Shown piece after piece: positions 54,228-62,895 of a DNA stretch of 64,000 nt. Below the pieces are notes generated by a model that was not told the origin of the DNA, ran no database searches, and was given only the letters and a program-made list of their open reading frames with translations. Location: contig NZ_QKUF01000001.1 in NCBI RefSeq assembly GCF_003253565.1, forward strand, positions 949,867 to 1,013,866. Direction: 5' to 3'. Both the position numbers and the translations under genes were made by a program. The first letter of the stretch is position 1, and every line of letters begins with the position of its first letter. Source of the stretch: Thermosporothrix hazakensis (GTDB lineage Bacteria; Chloroflexota; Ktedonobacteria; Ktedonobacterales; Ktedonobacteraceae).

Positions 54228-54258
54228 GAGATTGTACGCTAACACATAAGGGCTTGTC

Positions 54259-55005
54259 ATGAATACACTCTTGATCTATCTGCCACCTATCATTAACGTG
54301 GTAGTGACCGCAATCTTTGCAGGAACCGTCATCAAACAATATCTACAGAAACACCGAGCCAATCAATTGTACTGGTCGATCGGTCTCAGCATGGCAGTGG
54401 TTGCGACGCTTGCCTATATTTGTATGCTGCTGGTACAACCGACCAGCGCCACGGGAATGCTACTGTATCGCATCTACTATATCTTTGGTGCAGCAATCAT
54501 GCCAGCCTGGCTGGGCCTGGGAAGCATTGCGCTGGTTAGCGGTCCGCGCGTTACTCGAACCTGCCTTTTGATTCTCTCGTTCCTGAGCCTGATCTGCATC
54601 GCGTTTATTCTAGATGCTACCATCGATGTTACGCATCTGGCAGCAATTGCCGGAACCCCTGGAAGCGGCGTTCTGCGCCCCGGTCCCTGGCTTGTTATGA
54701 TTATTCTCCTCAATTCACTGGGTGTTGTTGCCGTCGTCGGGGTTGCGATCTACTCCGGCTGGAAACTGATTCGCCACCAAACCAATATTAAAGGGATGCG
54801 TACAGCAAATCTGCTCTGGGCGAATCTCCTGATCCTGCTTGGAGACCTGCTAAACGCGGCAGCAGGCAGCCTCGCGCGTTTCGGCATCCAGAGTACCTTC
54901 TGGCTGATTATGGCAGTTGGTTGGATTGTCTTCTTCTCTGGCGTCGTGCTTGCCAGTCGGCGTCCTCGCCCGGCCCCAACCGCGCAGGTTTCCCATACCT
55001 CCTAA
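54259..55005 (+). CDS. Seven-helix membrane protein, unknown function
   Basis: The 248-residue protein is almost wholly hydrophobic with about seven transmembrane segments (~5-25, 38-60, 66-95, 100-122, 140-165, 178-203, 212-232) and short loops. Helix content and topology resemble 7TM sensory or histidine-kinase-associated modules, but no soluble domain is attached and no family is recognised. AAGGG precedes the ATG. It lies 175 nt after the anti-sigma gene, and a terminator follows. Confidence 0.65.
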   Translation: MNTLLIYLPPIINVVVTAIFAGTVIKQYLQKHRANQLYWSIGLSMAVVATLAYICMLLVQPTSATGMLLYRIYYIFGAAIMPAWLGLGSIALVSGPRVTRTCLLILSFLSLICIAFILDATIDVTHLAAIAGTPGSGVLRPGPWLVMIILLNSLGVVAVVGVAIYSGWKLIRHQTNIKGMRTANLLWANLLILLGDLLNAAAGSLARFGIQSTFWLIMAVGWIVFFSGVVLASRRPRPAPTAQVSHTS

Positions 55006-55014
55006 AGCGCAAAA

Positions 55015-55057
55015 AAGAAGAGAGGATAGGAGCCAGGATTCTCCGTCCCCTCTTCTT
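55015..55057. terminator. Bidirectional hairpin between convergent genes
   Basis: AAGAAGAG and AGGA (55015-55026) pair with TCCC and CTCTTCTT (55046-55057). The A-run on the left provides a T-run for the minus strand. Confidence 0.65.
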
Positions 55058-55135
55058 CGTTCGGAGAAGAAGCACAGTTAGAACGCACATGCGAGAAATG
55101 GTATCTTCAAGTCAAACGCAATGCATGAGCGCTTC

Positions 55136-56482
55136 TTATTGCGCCTTCAATTCGTCCAGCGTTACCTTGACCGTCAACTGCTGATTACCGCGATAGAGCC
55201 CAATCGTCACCTGATCACCTGGTTTCTTGTTCAACAGGTAATTGGTGAGATCTGAGCGACTCTTTACATCTGTATCATCGATCTTCACAATCACATCCCC
55301 GTTCCGAATTCCAGCCTTTGCAGCCGCACCACCCTGCGTGACCTCGGCCACCAGCACGCCACGGTCCACCGGAAGGTTATACTGTGCCGCGACAAACGGA
55401 TCAACGTCAGCAGCCTGAATGTTAAGCGCAGCACGTCCGCTATTGGTGACCTTTCCGGTCTCAATAATCTGCTTGACGACCTGTTGCACCCGGTTTGAGG
55501 GAATCGCGAACCCGACACCATTTGCCGGAGTACCAAACTGTGGATCAATCGCCGTCAACGTTGGAATACCAACCACATTCCCCTGAAGATCAGCCAGCGC
55601 ACCGCCGCTGTTGCCAGGATTAATAGGAGCATCGGTCTGAATCGCGTTCAGGATCGCACCCGAACCATTATCCTCAGAAACCGTTCGGTTGAGTGCGCTT
55701 ACGATACCTTTGGTTACGGTCTGCTCATTGCCCAGAGGATTACCAATTGCCAACACCTCCTGACCTACTCTGAGCTTTGATGAGTCACCCAGTGTTGCGG
55801 GAATAAGCGTCTTCTTGGTCTCCACCTTCAGCACGGCCAGATCGTCAAGTGAATCGGTGCCTACCACCTGCGCGTTCAGCTTGGTACCATCGTTGATCGT
55901 TACCTGATAATTGCGTCCACCCTCAATGACATGGTTATTGGTGACAATATAGCCTCGTTTATCCACAATGACCCCTGAGCCAAGACTGGTCCCTTTACTG
56001 GTCTCAGCCGTAATCAGAACCACAGATGGGCGAACCTTCTCAACAGCCGCCTCACGCACCTGTTCGATGTTGGTACCTGTTAGAGGCGGTATGGTCGGCT
56101 GAGGAGTCACCTGCTCGTTTGCCACCCCCCCACGGGCAACCTGCAAACCGGCAAACAGGCCACCGCCAAAGACAAGCGCCAGAAGCAAAAGGATCAGAAG
56201 CGCGAGGCCCCATTTCCGCTTGCGTTTTGGCGGAGGCGCACCATATGCCTGTGGGGCAGTGTACATATTGTATGGGGCTTCCGCGGTCGTCTGTTGCGCG
56301 TTTTGCATCGGACTTATCTTTTGATCCATGTGGCTCCCCTGGCTTGCATACAGTCCATAGTCGCCCTGTGGAGTGCTCCCCGCTTCCTGCGGAGCAGAAG
56401 AAGATGTCTTTTCCGCTGATTGCGTATTGGGAACAGCATTATATGATTGCAATTCATCCTTGTCCGGTTCAAAAGTAGACAT
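55136..56482 (-). CDS. HtrA/DegP-like serine protease with PDZ domain, membrane anchored
   Basis: In the 448-residue protein, a disordered N-terminus (1-88) is followed by a KRKRK stop and one membrane helix (~91-112). The trypsin-like domain has His184 in TNNHVIEGG, Asp214 in DDLAVLKV and Ser292 in PGNSGGAL. One PDZ domain (~355-445) ends the protein. This is the membrane-tethered HtrA layout of Gram-positive-type bacteria, in which the protease faces outside and degrades misfolded exported proteins. GAGGAG precedes the ATG at 56482; an ATG at 56530 lacks an SD. Confidence 0.92.
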   Translation of the reverse strand: MSTFEPDKDELQSYNAVPNTQSAEKTSSSAPQEAGSTPQGDYGLYASQGSHMDQKISPMQNAQQTTAEAPYNMYTAPQAYGAPPPKRKRKWGLALLILLLLALVFGGGLFAGLQVARGGVANEQVTPQPTIPPLTGTNIEQVREAAVEKVRPSVVLITAETSKGTSLGSGVIVDKRGYIVTNNHVIEGGRNYQVTINDGTKLNAQVVGTDSLDDLAVLKVETKKTLIPATLGDSSKLRVGQEVLAIGNPLGNEQTVTKGIVSALNRTVSEDNGSGAILNAIQTDAPINPGNSGGALADLQGNVVGIPTLTAIDPQFGTPANGVGFAIPSNRVQQVVKQIIETGKVTNSGRAALNIQAADVDPFVAAQYNLPVDRGVLVAEVTQGGAAAKAGIRNGDVIVKIDDTDVKSRSDLTNYLLNKKPGDQVTIGLYRGNQQLTVKVTLDELKAQ

Positions 56483-56647
56483 TGGCAGTCTCCTCTTCCC
56501 TTTTACAAGTCCAGATATCCTCACTCTCATACCACGTCTATCCCTATCCCCTCTGTAAACTTTCTATACTTACTATACAGGGACCTCATCAGGAAACCTT
56601 GTGAAAATTGTAAAGAATCTGTATAGTCATGGCATGTAAAGAAAGGC

Positions 56648-56676
56648 TTGCTCATACCCGGTATACATGCGATAAT
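56648..56676 (+). promoter_or_regulatory. Promoter of the TPR gene
   Basis: TTGCTC (56648-56653), 17 nt, and GATAAT (56671-56676) preceded by TGC: a good extended -10 promoter with a weak -35. Confidence 0.5.
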
Positions 56677-56740
56677 GAGTGTTACTATTGTTGAGGGGGG
56701 ATAGCTTCCCTGATATTCTCGGAAGGGGTTATCTGGAACG

Positions 56741-57799
56741 GTGAACGAACAGCAGCGCCACACAATGACAGCCCAGGAGTTTGAAGATCTTTCTGCCCAA
56801 CTTCTCCAACATATCACAGAAGAAGATTGGCAGCTCGCACAAAATTGCCTGGTCAGAATGCTGGAGCAGAACTTTCATGATTATAGAACACAAAGCTATT
56901 ATACCTATTTCGCGAAAGTTCTGGAGCAGGCAGAACAGTTCGAGCAGCTCTTAGAGCTCTCTCAGCAGTATCTTCGTCTGAAACCGGCATCTCCTGAGGG
57001 TCTGGCCTTTAAAGCACGGGCACTGCAAAAACTCGGACGACTTTCTGAAGCCACCGTTGCAAATGATCAGGCGCTGCTGCTTGATAATACTCTTCCGCTA
57101 GCATGGATTAACCGGAGTGGCCTGCAACTGCTTCAGCAAAAATATCCAGAGGCCCTGCGCAGCGCACAACGCGCCGTTGAAGTTGGCAAAAATGACCCAC
57201 GAGCGTGGGCCAATCTGGGCGTTGCCCTGATGAACTTTCAGCGACTGAACGAGGCCCTGAGCGCCTTCAATCAGAGCATTGCGCTTGACCCTGAATATAT
57301 CTTCCCGCTTCAATTGAAAGGCGAGATTCTCTACAAGCTCGGACGCATGACGGAAGCAGCAGAGGTAGCGCAGGCCATTCTCGCGCTGGAACCGCTCAAC
57401 ACCATTGCCCTGATGAATCTGGCTCAAGCCCTTCGCTCATTGGAGCGCTATCCCGAGTTGCTGGAAATCTCCGGACAGTTGCTTCAGATCATCCCCGATC
57501 ACGTGTTCGCCTGGGAACATTTTATCCGGGCACTGCGTGGCATGGGCAGCTATGCACAGGCAAGCCAGGTAATTGATAACCTTATCCAGCTTGATCCTAC
57601 CAATGTGCGCTACTGGACCCTGAAAGCGGATACTCATTACCGCCTTGAACAATATCAGCAGGCCCTCACGGCCTCTGAGCAGGCGCTTGAGATCGATATG
57701 CAATATCCGCCTGCGCAGCGGCTTCATGATAAGGCACTGAAAAAGCTTCGCTTGCAGGATCGAGAACCAGCCAGCATTCGCCCGATGCGCCCCGTTTAA
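56741..57799 (+). CDS. Tetratricopeptide repeat protein
   Basis: The 352-residue protein is built of about eight to nine TPR units: after a Gln-rich start, helices such as LGRLSEATVANDQALLLDNT, YPEALRSAQRAVEVG, LNEALSAFNQSIALDP, MTEAAEVAQAILALEP and YQQALTASEQALEIDM repeat at ~34 residues. No signal peptide or other domain, so it is a cytoplasmic scaffold for protein contacts. The GTG at 56741 follows GGAAGGGG; an ATG at 56765 has no SD. Its stop overlaps the next convergent gene by 4 nt. Confidence 0.88.
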   Translation: MNEQQRHTMTAQEFEDLSAQLLQHITEEDWQLAQNCLVRMLEQNFHDYRTQSYYTYFAKVLEQAEQFEQLLELSQQYLRLKPASPEGLAFKARALQKLGRLSEATVANDQALLLDNTLPLAWINRSGLQLLQQKYPEALRSAQRAVEVGKNDPRAWANLGVALMNFQRLNEALSAFNQSIALDPEYIFPLQLKGEILYKLGRMTEAAEVAQAILALEPLNTIALMNLAQALRSLERYPELLEISGQLLQIIPDHVFAWEHFIRALRGMGSYAQASQVIDNLIQLDPTNVRYWTLKADTHYRLEQYQQALTASEQALEIDMQYPPAQRLHDKALKKLRLQDREPASIRPMRPV

Positions 57800-58518
57800 T
57801 CCCGTCCTCTATCACGAAGCGCCCGGCGAATGCGCCTCAGCCAGTGCTCCGGCACATAGAGGTCCTCTCGTCTGTTCTGCTTGTCCAGGAGTTCCAGCGC
57901 CTTTTCTTCGGAAACGCGGAGCTCCCCGTACCGGCCCTTGCGCTTCGCCAGCCAGTCCAGCAACAACCCGAGCGAGGCAAAGAGCCACCAGAGCAGCCCG
58001 AATCCCAAAGAGCCAAGCCCTAGCGGCCAGCGATTCACCGAATAGCCATCGGGGTGCTGGCGCAGCGTAGCGCTTGTAAAGGTTTCATTCGGGCTCAGCG
58101 TCAACTGCACCACCCGGTAGCTCTTCCCGCGTAAACGGCGACCATCCGGTAGCCAGAGCTCAAAATGCTCCGCCCGATCTTCAATCAGCAAGGACACAAT
58201 CGGTGGCTTGTCCCATTGCTCCGCCTGAATGTGCGGCATAGGCTGAAAATCTCCCACCGCCACACGATAGTAGACGTTCTGTTCGGACTCAGTAGAGAGA
58301 TAATAGGAGTCACCCGAGACAAGGAGATGATAGGGACCGGACGGACCAGCCTGATAGTGCACTGTATATGATGAGAAGCCATACGCCAGCCCACTTACGA
58401 CATAGATGATACCCACCACAACCCGTCCGGGTGTGGTTACCACCAGAAAGTGCAGCCAGCGAAAGAGAAGCGCCATGCATCCTGGCCGTCGCTGTTCCTG
58501 TCTGTCTGCTGCATTCAT
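57796..58518 (-). CDS. Membrane protein with external beta domain, unknown function
   Basis: In the 240-residue protein, one helix (~22-50) leads to a ~120-residue probably extracytoplasmic segment (YYLSTESEQNVYYRVAVGDF, LLIEDRAEHFELWLPDGRRL, VVQLTLSPNETFTSATL), then a second helix (~163-188) and a basic cytoplasmic tail (RRIRRALRDRGRD). The beta-rich middle may bind a ligand, but no family is recognised. The ATG at 58518 follows AAAGGAG by 7 nt. It overlaps the TPR gene end by 4 nt in convergent orientation. Confidence 0.65.
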   Translation of the reverse strand: MNAADRQEQRRPGCMALLFRWLHFLVVTTPGRVVVGIIYVVSGLAYGFSSYTVHYQAGPSGPYHLLVSGDSYYLSTESEQNVYYRVAVGDFQPMPHIQAEQWDKPPIVSLLIEDRAEHFELWLPDGRRLRGKSYRVVQLTLSPNETFTSATLRQHPDGYSVNRWPLGLGSLGFGLLWWLFASLGLLLDWLAKRKGRYGELRVSEEKALELLDKQNRREDLYVPEHWLRRIRRALRDRGRD

Positions 58519-58583
58519 GGTCCGACTCCTTTGCTGCTTTCTGCAACAATTACGTCCTATCACTGCCAATCTTCACCAGCAAC

Positions 58584-58620
58584 AAAAAAGCGAGAGCTCC
58601 CGGAACCGGACTCTCGCTTT
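58584..58620 (-). terminator. Terminator of the HD gene at 58633
   Basis: AAAGCGAGAG (58587-58596) pairs with CTCTCGCTTT (58611-58620). The A-run on the left gives a T-run after the hairpin on the minus strand. Confidence 0.8.
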
Positions 58621-58632
58621 GCGGAAAGCGCT

Positions 58633-60093
58633 TTAATGGACAGAAGCAACCAGTTGCTCCAACAACGAAAGCACGATATCATCCTTGCGCGCCTGAATCT
58701 TCTCGCGCAGATGCGCGGCTACCAGGACGCGAATACGCCGCTGATGCTGCTCATAGCGCGCCAGATCATCCGGTTGCAGACCGGTCACCTCGACCCAGGA
58801 CATAAGCGGCTTCATCCCGACGGGGGGATGCTCAAAAGAGATATAGAGATCCATTTCCCACTTCTCGGGGCGGGGAATATCGAAGAGGATTTCATAATCG
58901 GCGATCTTCATATCCAGCTTCTCAGTGAGCGCAGCAGCCAGTTCCCGTTCAATCCGGCGACGGCGTTCCGCGTCCCAGTAGAGGGCATCCAGCCGATTAA
59001 AGAAGCGGCCCGCCTTCCGACTGACTTCCAGCACCACTTTATACGGGCGGCGCTTGTCCAGATCCACGGCTAGCGCCCTTGTACTCTCTGGCATAGTCTC
59101 AGCTTGCAGCAGTTCAAGCAGAGAGGCATCATGAAGGCCAACCAGTTCTTCAGCCGTCAGGCACTCCGCCGATAGTGCATCCTGTACCGCCCTGACCAGC
59201 ATCATCTGGAATGAGCGGCTCGTATGGTGCCAGTAGATATTATCATACATCTCCTGACGCGCATGGAGCAGTGAATGCATCGGGCTAATACCCTTATTCG
59301 TTACGACAATGCGCCGCATACCATCGATGGTATGAACGCGCAACGCACTGATCAGCCTGGCAACATCAACGCCTCCGTAGGGAACATTACAGGCTCGCGC
59401 ATCTCGGGGAAGATAGTCCAGCTTATCAACGTCCAGCGGCCCACTCAGGAGCGCACTCAACAGCTCATCATCCGGATGGCGCTCTCGATTGCGCGGCGGG
59501 TCAACAAAGTCAGCGACACGCTCGGGCGATAGATGATAATCGCGTTCGATGATCGTTGCGATTTCGCTCTTCTCAATAATCGAGCGCCCCACCTTTTCAT
59601 GCAAGAGGATCGGGTGACCCAGTTCCTCAATCGTATGTGAATAGGGATAATGGCCAATATCGTGTAACAATGTCGCCACAACCAGCGCCCGAATGCTGCT
59701 GACAGAGATACCATCCAGGCCACCATGCTCCCCCCGATACAACAGCGAGCGCAGCGCCCGCACGACCAGATGATAGCATCCCAGACTATGTTCATAGCGC
59801 GTATGCGTCGCACCGGGCCAGACACGATAGACAAAGCCAAGCTGTTTCACCTGCTGCAAACGCAAAAATGGAGTTGTCCCGATCAGTTTTCTTTCACGGG
59901 GTCCAAGCGGGATCAAATCGTAGAGGCTATCACGTACCGTGCTAACAGGCTCCATATCGGGAAGAAGCGGACAGCCTTCCGCATCCCGCCAGAAAGAGCG
60001 CATCTCGGGGCGGATCACTTCCTCCTGCTTCTGCGCAAGCGGCTGTTCAGTATCGTCACTCATATTTACTGTTTGTTCTTCTCTCGTTCTCAT
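58633..60093 (-). CDS. HD-domain phosphohydrolase (dGTPase-like, COG1078)
   Basis: The 486-residue protein has the extended HD metal site of dNTP triphosphohydrolase relatives: THTRYEHSLGCYHL (His97, His102), TLLHDIGHYPYSH (His144-Asp145) and a later DVDKLDYLPRDA (Asp). The C-terminal third is a helical region seen in COG1078 proteins (SAMHD1-like). The substrate may be dGTP or another nucleotide. The ATG at 60093 was chosen since AAGGG lies 6 nt before it; an ATG at 60099 overlaps the SD. Stand-alone gene. Confidence 0.85.
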   Translation of the reverse strand: MRTREEQTVNMSDDTEQPLAQKQEEVIRPEMRSFWRDAEGCPLLPDMEPVSTVRDSLYDLIPLGPRERKLIGTTPFLRLQQVKQLGFVYRVWPGATHTRYEHSLGCYHLVVRALRSLLYRGEHGGLDGISVSSIRALVVATLLHDIGHYPYSHTIEELGHPILLHEKVGRSIIEKSEIATIIERDYHLSPERVADFVDPPRNRERHPDDELLSALLSGPLDVDKLDYLPRDARACNVPYGGVDVARLISALRVHTIDGMRRIVVTNKGISPMHSLLHARQEMYDNIYWHHTSRSFQMMLVRAVQDALSAECLTAEELVGLHDASLLELLQAETMPESTRALAVDLDKRRPYKVVLEVSRKAGRFFNRLDALYWDAERRRRIERELAAALTEKLDMKIADYEILFDIPRPEKWEMDLYISFEHPPVGMKPLMSWVEVTGLQPDDLARYEQHQRRIRVLVAAHLREKIQARKDDIVLSLLEQLVASVH

Positions 60094-60270
60094 TGTCATC
60101 CCTTCAGGGGTTGCTTGAAAAATGCGTGGCGGCCCGAACGATCGTGCTCACAAGCGCGGGCAGCCAGTACTTGTAGGCTTTCTATTGGCCCTCTTCCGTC
60201 AGTCCTGCTTATAATGAGAGTAGCTTTCTCATTGTTTTGTTTGTAGAAAAGGGTCTCTGTACATTCGCCC

Positions 60271-61149
60271 ATGAATATGCTACCACAAGATATCCGACTG
60301 ATAGCAATTGATATTGACGGAACACTCCTCAACCCCCAGAAACAGATCTCCCCACGCACACGCGCTGCGATTCGTGCCGCCCGAGAAGCCGGTATTACCG
60401 TCACACTGGCTACGGCACGCCGCTATCTCAGCACGGGAAGCATCGCGACTGAACTCGGGCTTGACATCCCGATTGTGCTCTATGATGGTGCGCTGATTCT
60501 GGACCATCCGGATGGTCATGTGCTCCATACCAATCTGCTACAGGCCGAGATCGCACAGCAGGTTGTTGATGTGCTGGTTGAGTACAACGTGCAACCGGTC
60601 ATTCATCATTTTACCAATCAGGTTGAGGAAACCTGGACCGGACCAGAGGACTTCGATAACGAAGATGTCGCAAAATACTTTGCATACCTTCCCGAAATCA
60701 ACATCATTCGTCGCTTCCAGCATGCGACCTGTTGCATGGGGCAACCGGACCCCCTGCGCATTGTGGCCTTCACCACAGAAGACCGGGTGATGAAGCTGGT
60801 TCCAGCAATCTCATCCCTGCACTGTGCCTGGAACATCACGCCACTGGGTAGCTACCAGACGGCAGAGCTGGCAATTATGCATAAGACCTGCTCGAAAGCC
60901 AGCGGCGTTGAAGCGCTGGCCCGCCATCTGGGAATCACCATGCAACAGGTTATGGCTATCGGCGACAACAATAACGATATCGAGATGCTTCAGGCAGCCG
61001 GTTGGGGTGTGGCAATGGGGCAGGCCCCGGAAGCGGTAAAGGCGGTTGCCCATGCGGTTACTGCCAGTAACGCCGAGGATGGGGTTGCACTCGCGATTGA
61101 GCGCTATGTTCTGGAACGGCAGGCGGCCTCAAATTCACGCAGTCGCTGA
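60271..61149 (+). CDS. Cof-type HAD-superfamily phosphatase
   Basis: The 292-residue protein has the four HAD motifs: nucleophile Asp14 and Asp16 in IAIDIDGTLLNPQ, motif II Thr in VTLATARRY, motif III Lys in the KTCSKASGV region, and motif IV GDNNNDIEML. The C2-type cap lies in the middle (~85-190). Cof/YwpJ-type enzymes dephosphorylate sugar phosphates, FMN or PLP; the substrate is not predictable. No SD is seen near either the ATG at 60271 or that at 60277. Its last 46 nt overlap the convergent phosphatase gene. Confidence 0.9.
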   Translation: MNMLPQDIRLIAIDIDGTLLNPQKQISPRTRAAIRAAREAGITVTLATARRYLSTGSIATELGLDIPIVLYDGALILDHPDGHVLHTNLLQAEIAQQVVDVLVEYNVQPVIHHFTNQVEETWTGPEDFDNEDVAKYFAYLPEINIIRRFQHATCCMGQPDPLRIVAFTTEDRVMKLVPAISSLHCAWNITPLGSYQTAELAIMHKTCSKASGVEALARHLGITMQQVMAIGDNNNDIEMLQAAGWGVAMGQAPEAVKAVAHAVTASNAEDGVALAIERYVLERQAASNSRSR

Positions 61150-61838
61150 ACCTGCCGATGGTTTGGCGAGGCCTGCCAGCGTTTTCGCTGCACCAGACTG
61201 AGCGCTTCAAATGCGTTCATCCCGCGATAGACCAGCACGGCACAGGTCAGCAAAACGCTGCGTCCGACGCCATGTTCGCAGTGGATCAGCACGCGTCCTC
61301 CCTGTTCAAGGCGCTCGCTGACCCACCGTGCCCCTTCCATCAACTGATCTATACTGAGCGGATAGGTATCGGGGGCAGGCAAATGCAGCAGTTCGATATC
61401 GACTGCCCGCATAGCCTCTTTATCGTCACAATATTCGGAACGGGTATCTACCACATAATTCACGCCAGCCCGCGCTAACGTCTGAATGTCCTGCGGATGC
61501 ACGCGTCCACCCACGGAAAGCTGATCCGTGACCCAACTCATGTTCAAGCTGTCAGGCAGAGGAACATGCAGGGCGCGGGCGACTCGCTCGCCCGGTGAGT
61601 TCTCCGGAAACAGACGAACCGCCAGCCGTGTCCAGAGCCGATAGAGTACGCGAATCATGCCCGTTGTTCCCCAACGCACAAACGAGAAACGAAGCTTCTG
61701 CGGCTCCCGCAACCCCGCAAGCATGGTTTCGCTCTCTACAGGCTCAGGTAAATCATATGGTACAGCAGTATTTTCCTCAGATGTTTGTTTTGGCGCTTGT
61801 TCAGATTGCATCGTTCTTAGCTTATCCTTTTCCATCAC
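61104..61838 (-). CDS. Dual-specificity-type protein phosphatase
   Basis: The 244-residue protein has a DSP/PTP domain in its C-terminal two thirds: the P-loop HCEHGVGRS gives Cys187 and Arg193, and Asp157 in LPAPDTYPL fits the general acid. The N-terminal ~95 residues include a short hydrophobic/aromatic stretch and may attach it to partners. It could counter the Ser/Thr kinases of this genome. It begins at 61838, overlapping the stop of the DUF1385 gene by 4 nt (ATGA), so both are translated in a coupled operon. It overlaps the HAD gene tail-to-tail by 46 nt. Confidence 0.85.
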   Translation of the reverse strand: MMEKDKLRTMQSEQAPKQTSEENTAVPYDLPEPVESETMLAGLREPQKLRFSFVRWGTTGMIRVLYRLWTRLAVRLFPENSPGERVARALHVPLPDSLNMSWVTDQLSVGGRVHPQDIQTLARAGVNYVVDTRSEYCDDKEAMRAVDIELLHLPAPDTYPLSIDQLMEGARWVSERLEQGGRVLIHCEHGVGRSVLLTCAVLVYRGMNAFEALSLVQRKRWQASPNHRQVQRLREFEAACRSRT

Positions 61839-62803
61839 TTCTCAGTTACGACCCGACGATCATTGACCGGCACCTCATCGTGAGCCGATTCCGCTTCTTT
61901 GTCTCTCTGTAATACACGTTCGAGCGCGGCAATTGCGCACTCAATCATACCATCGTCAGGCTCACGCGTCGTTAAGCCTTGCAAGGCCAGAGCAGGCGTC
62001 AACAGCCAGCGCACCAGAGGTACATGATAGAAGTTCGCTCCCAGACGCATCACCTCATAGGCGATCCCTGCCACAACAGGAACGAGTAGAATACGCGATA
62101 GTATTTTAATCGGCCAGATCGGCGAACCAACCAGTGCGAAGACAAAAATGGAGATTACCGCGACTATCAGGATAAAGCCGGTGCCACAACGAGTATGCAA
62201 GCGGGTCGCCTGCCGCACATGCGCAACGTCGAGCGGCTGCCCATGCTCCATTGCATTGATTGCCTTATGTTCGGCTCCATGATAGCCAAACACACGCTGA
62301 ATATCGGGTATTCGTCCGATGAAATACAGATAGCCAAGCAACAACAACAGGCGAATGCCTCCCTCAACCAGCAAGTTGAGCCAGCCGCCACCAATCAATG
62401 GCTGAAGGAGATTCGCTACCAGCATCGGTCCGACAAAGAAGACCGCAACAGCAATCGAGAGAGAGACCAGCAAGGAACCGACCATACCAGCACCGCCAAT
62501 CATTTCCGGCTTCTCGCCTTTTTCGGTGGTCTCCTTCGGTGCATCAGGGTCCAGCGCGCCCGTCGCAACATTGGCGGAAAGGGTCAGGATCCGAGATCCC
62601 AGGCCCAGAACCTCCCACATCAGGATCATGCCACGTAAAAAGGGCAGACGGAAGAGCTTATTCTGATAGATCTTTGGTGTCAGCTTCTCCTCGTAGACAT
62701 AAATGTTCTGATCCGGTTTTCGAATAGCGACAGCGAGCGAGTTCTGCCCGCGCATCATGACACCTTCAATAACTGCCTGCCCACCATAATAGAATTTAGC
62801 CAT
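61835..62803 (-). CDS. DUF1385 (YqhQ-like) membrane protein
   Basis: The 322-residue protein starts with the DUF1385 signature YYGGQAVIEGVMMRGQNSLA, then LPFLRGMILMWEVLGLGSR, several membrane helices, the histidine-rich HGAEHKAINAMEHGQPLD and TRLHTRCGTGFILIVAVIS. The conserved His/Glu residues suggest a metal site in the membrane, but the biochemical role is not known. AAGGAGC precedes the ATG. It is the first gene of an operon with the phosphatase; the glycosyltransferase 92 nt upstream is in the same direction and may be included. Confidence 0.92.
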   Translation of the reverse strand: MAKFYYGGQAVIEGVMMRGQNSLAVAIRKPDQNIYVYEEKLTPKIYQNKLFRLPFLRGMILMWEVLGLGSRILTLSANVATGALDPDAPKETTEKGEKPEMIGGAGMVGSLLVSLSIAVAVFFVGPMLVANLLQPLIGGGWLNLLVEGGIRLLLLLGYLYFIGRIPDIQRVFGYHGAEHKAINAMEHGQPLDVAHVRQATRLHTRCGTGFILIVAVISIFVFALVGSPIWPIKILSRILLVPVVAGIAYEVMRLGANFYHVPLVRWLLTPALALQGLTTREPDDGMIECAIAALERVLQRDKEAESAHDEVPVNDRRVVTEK

Positions 62804-62895
62804 GCGTTAAAAGCTCCTTCACCCGGCATTGCTCCCTTTTCAAATTGTATCAGGCGCGATGGAAAAGGATAGAGATGCTCTCTCAACAAGCGCCT

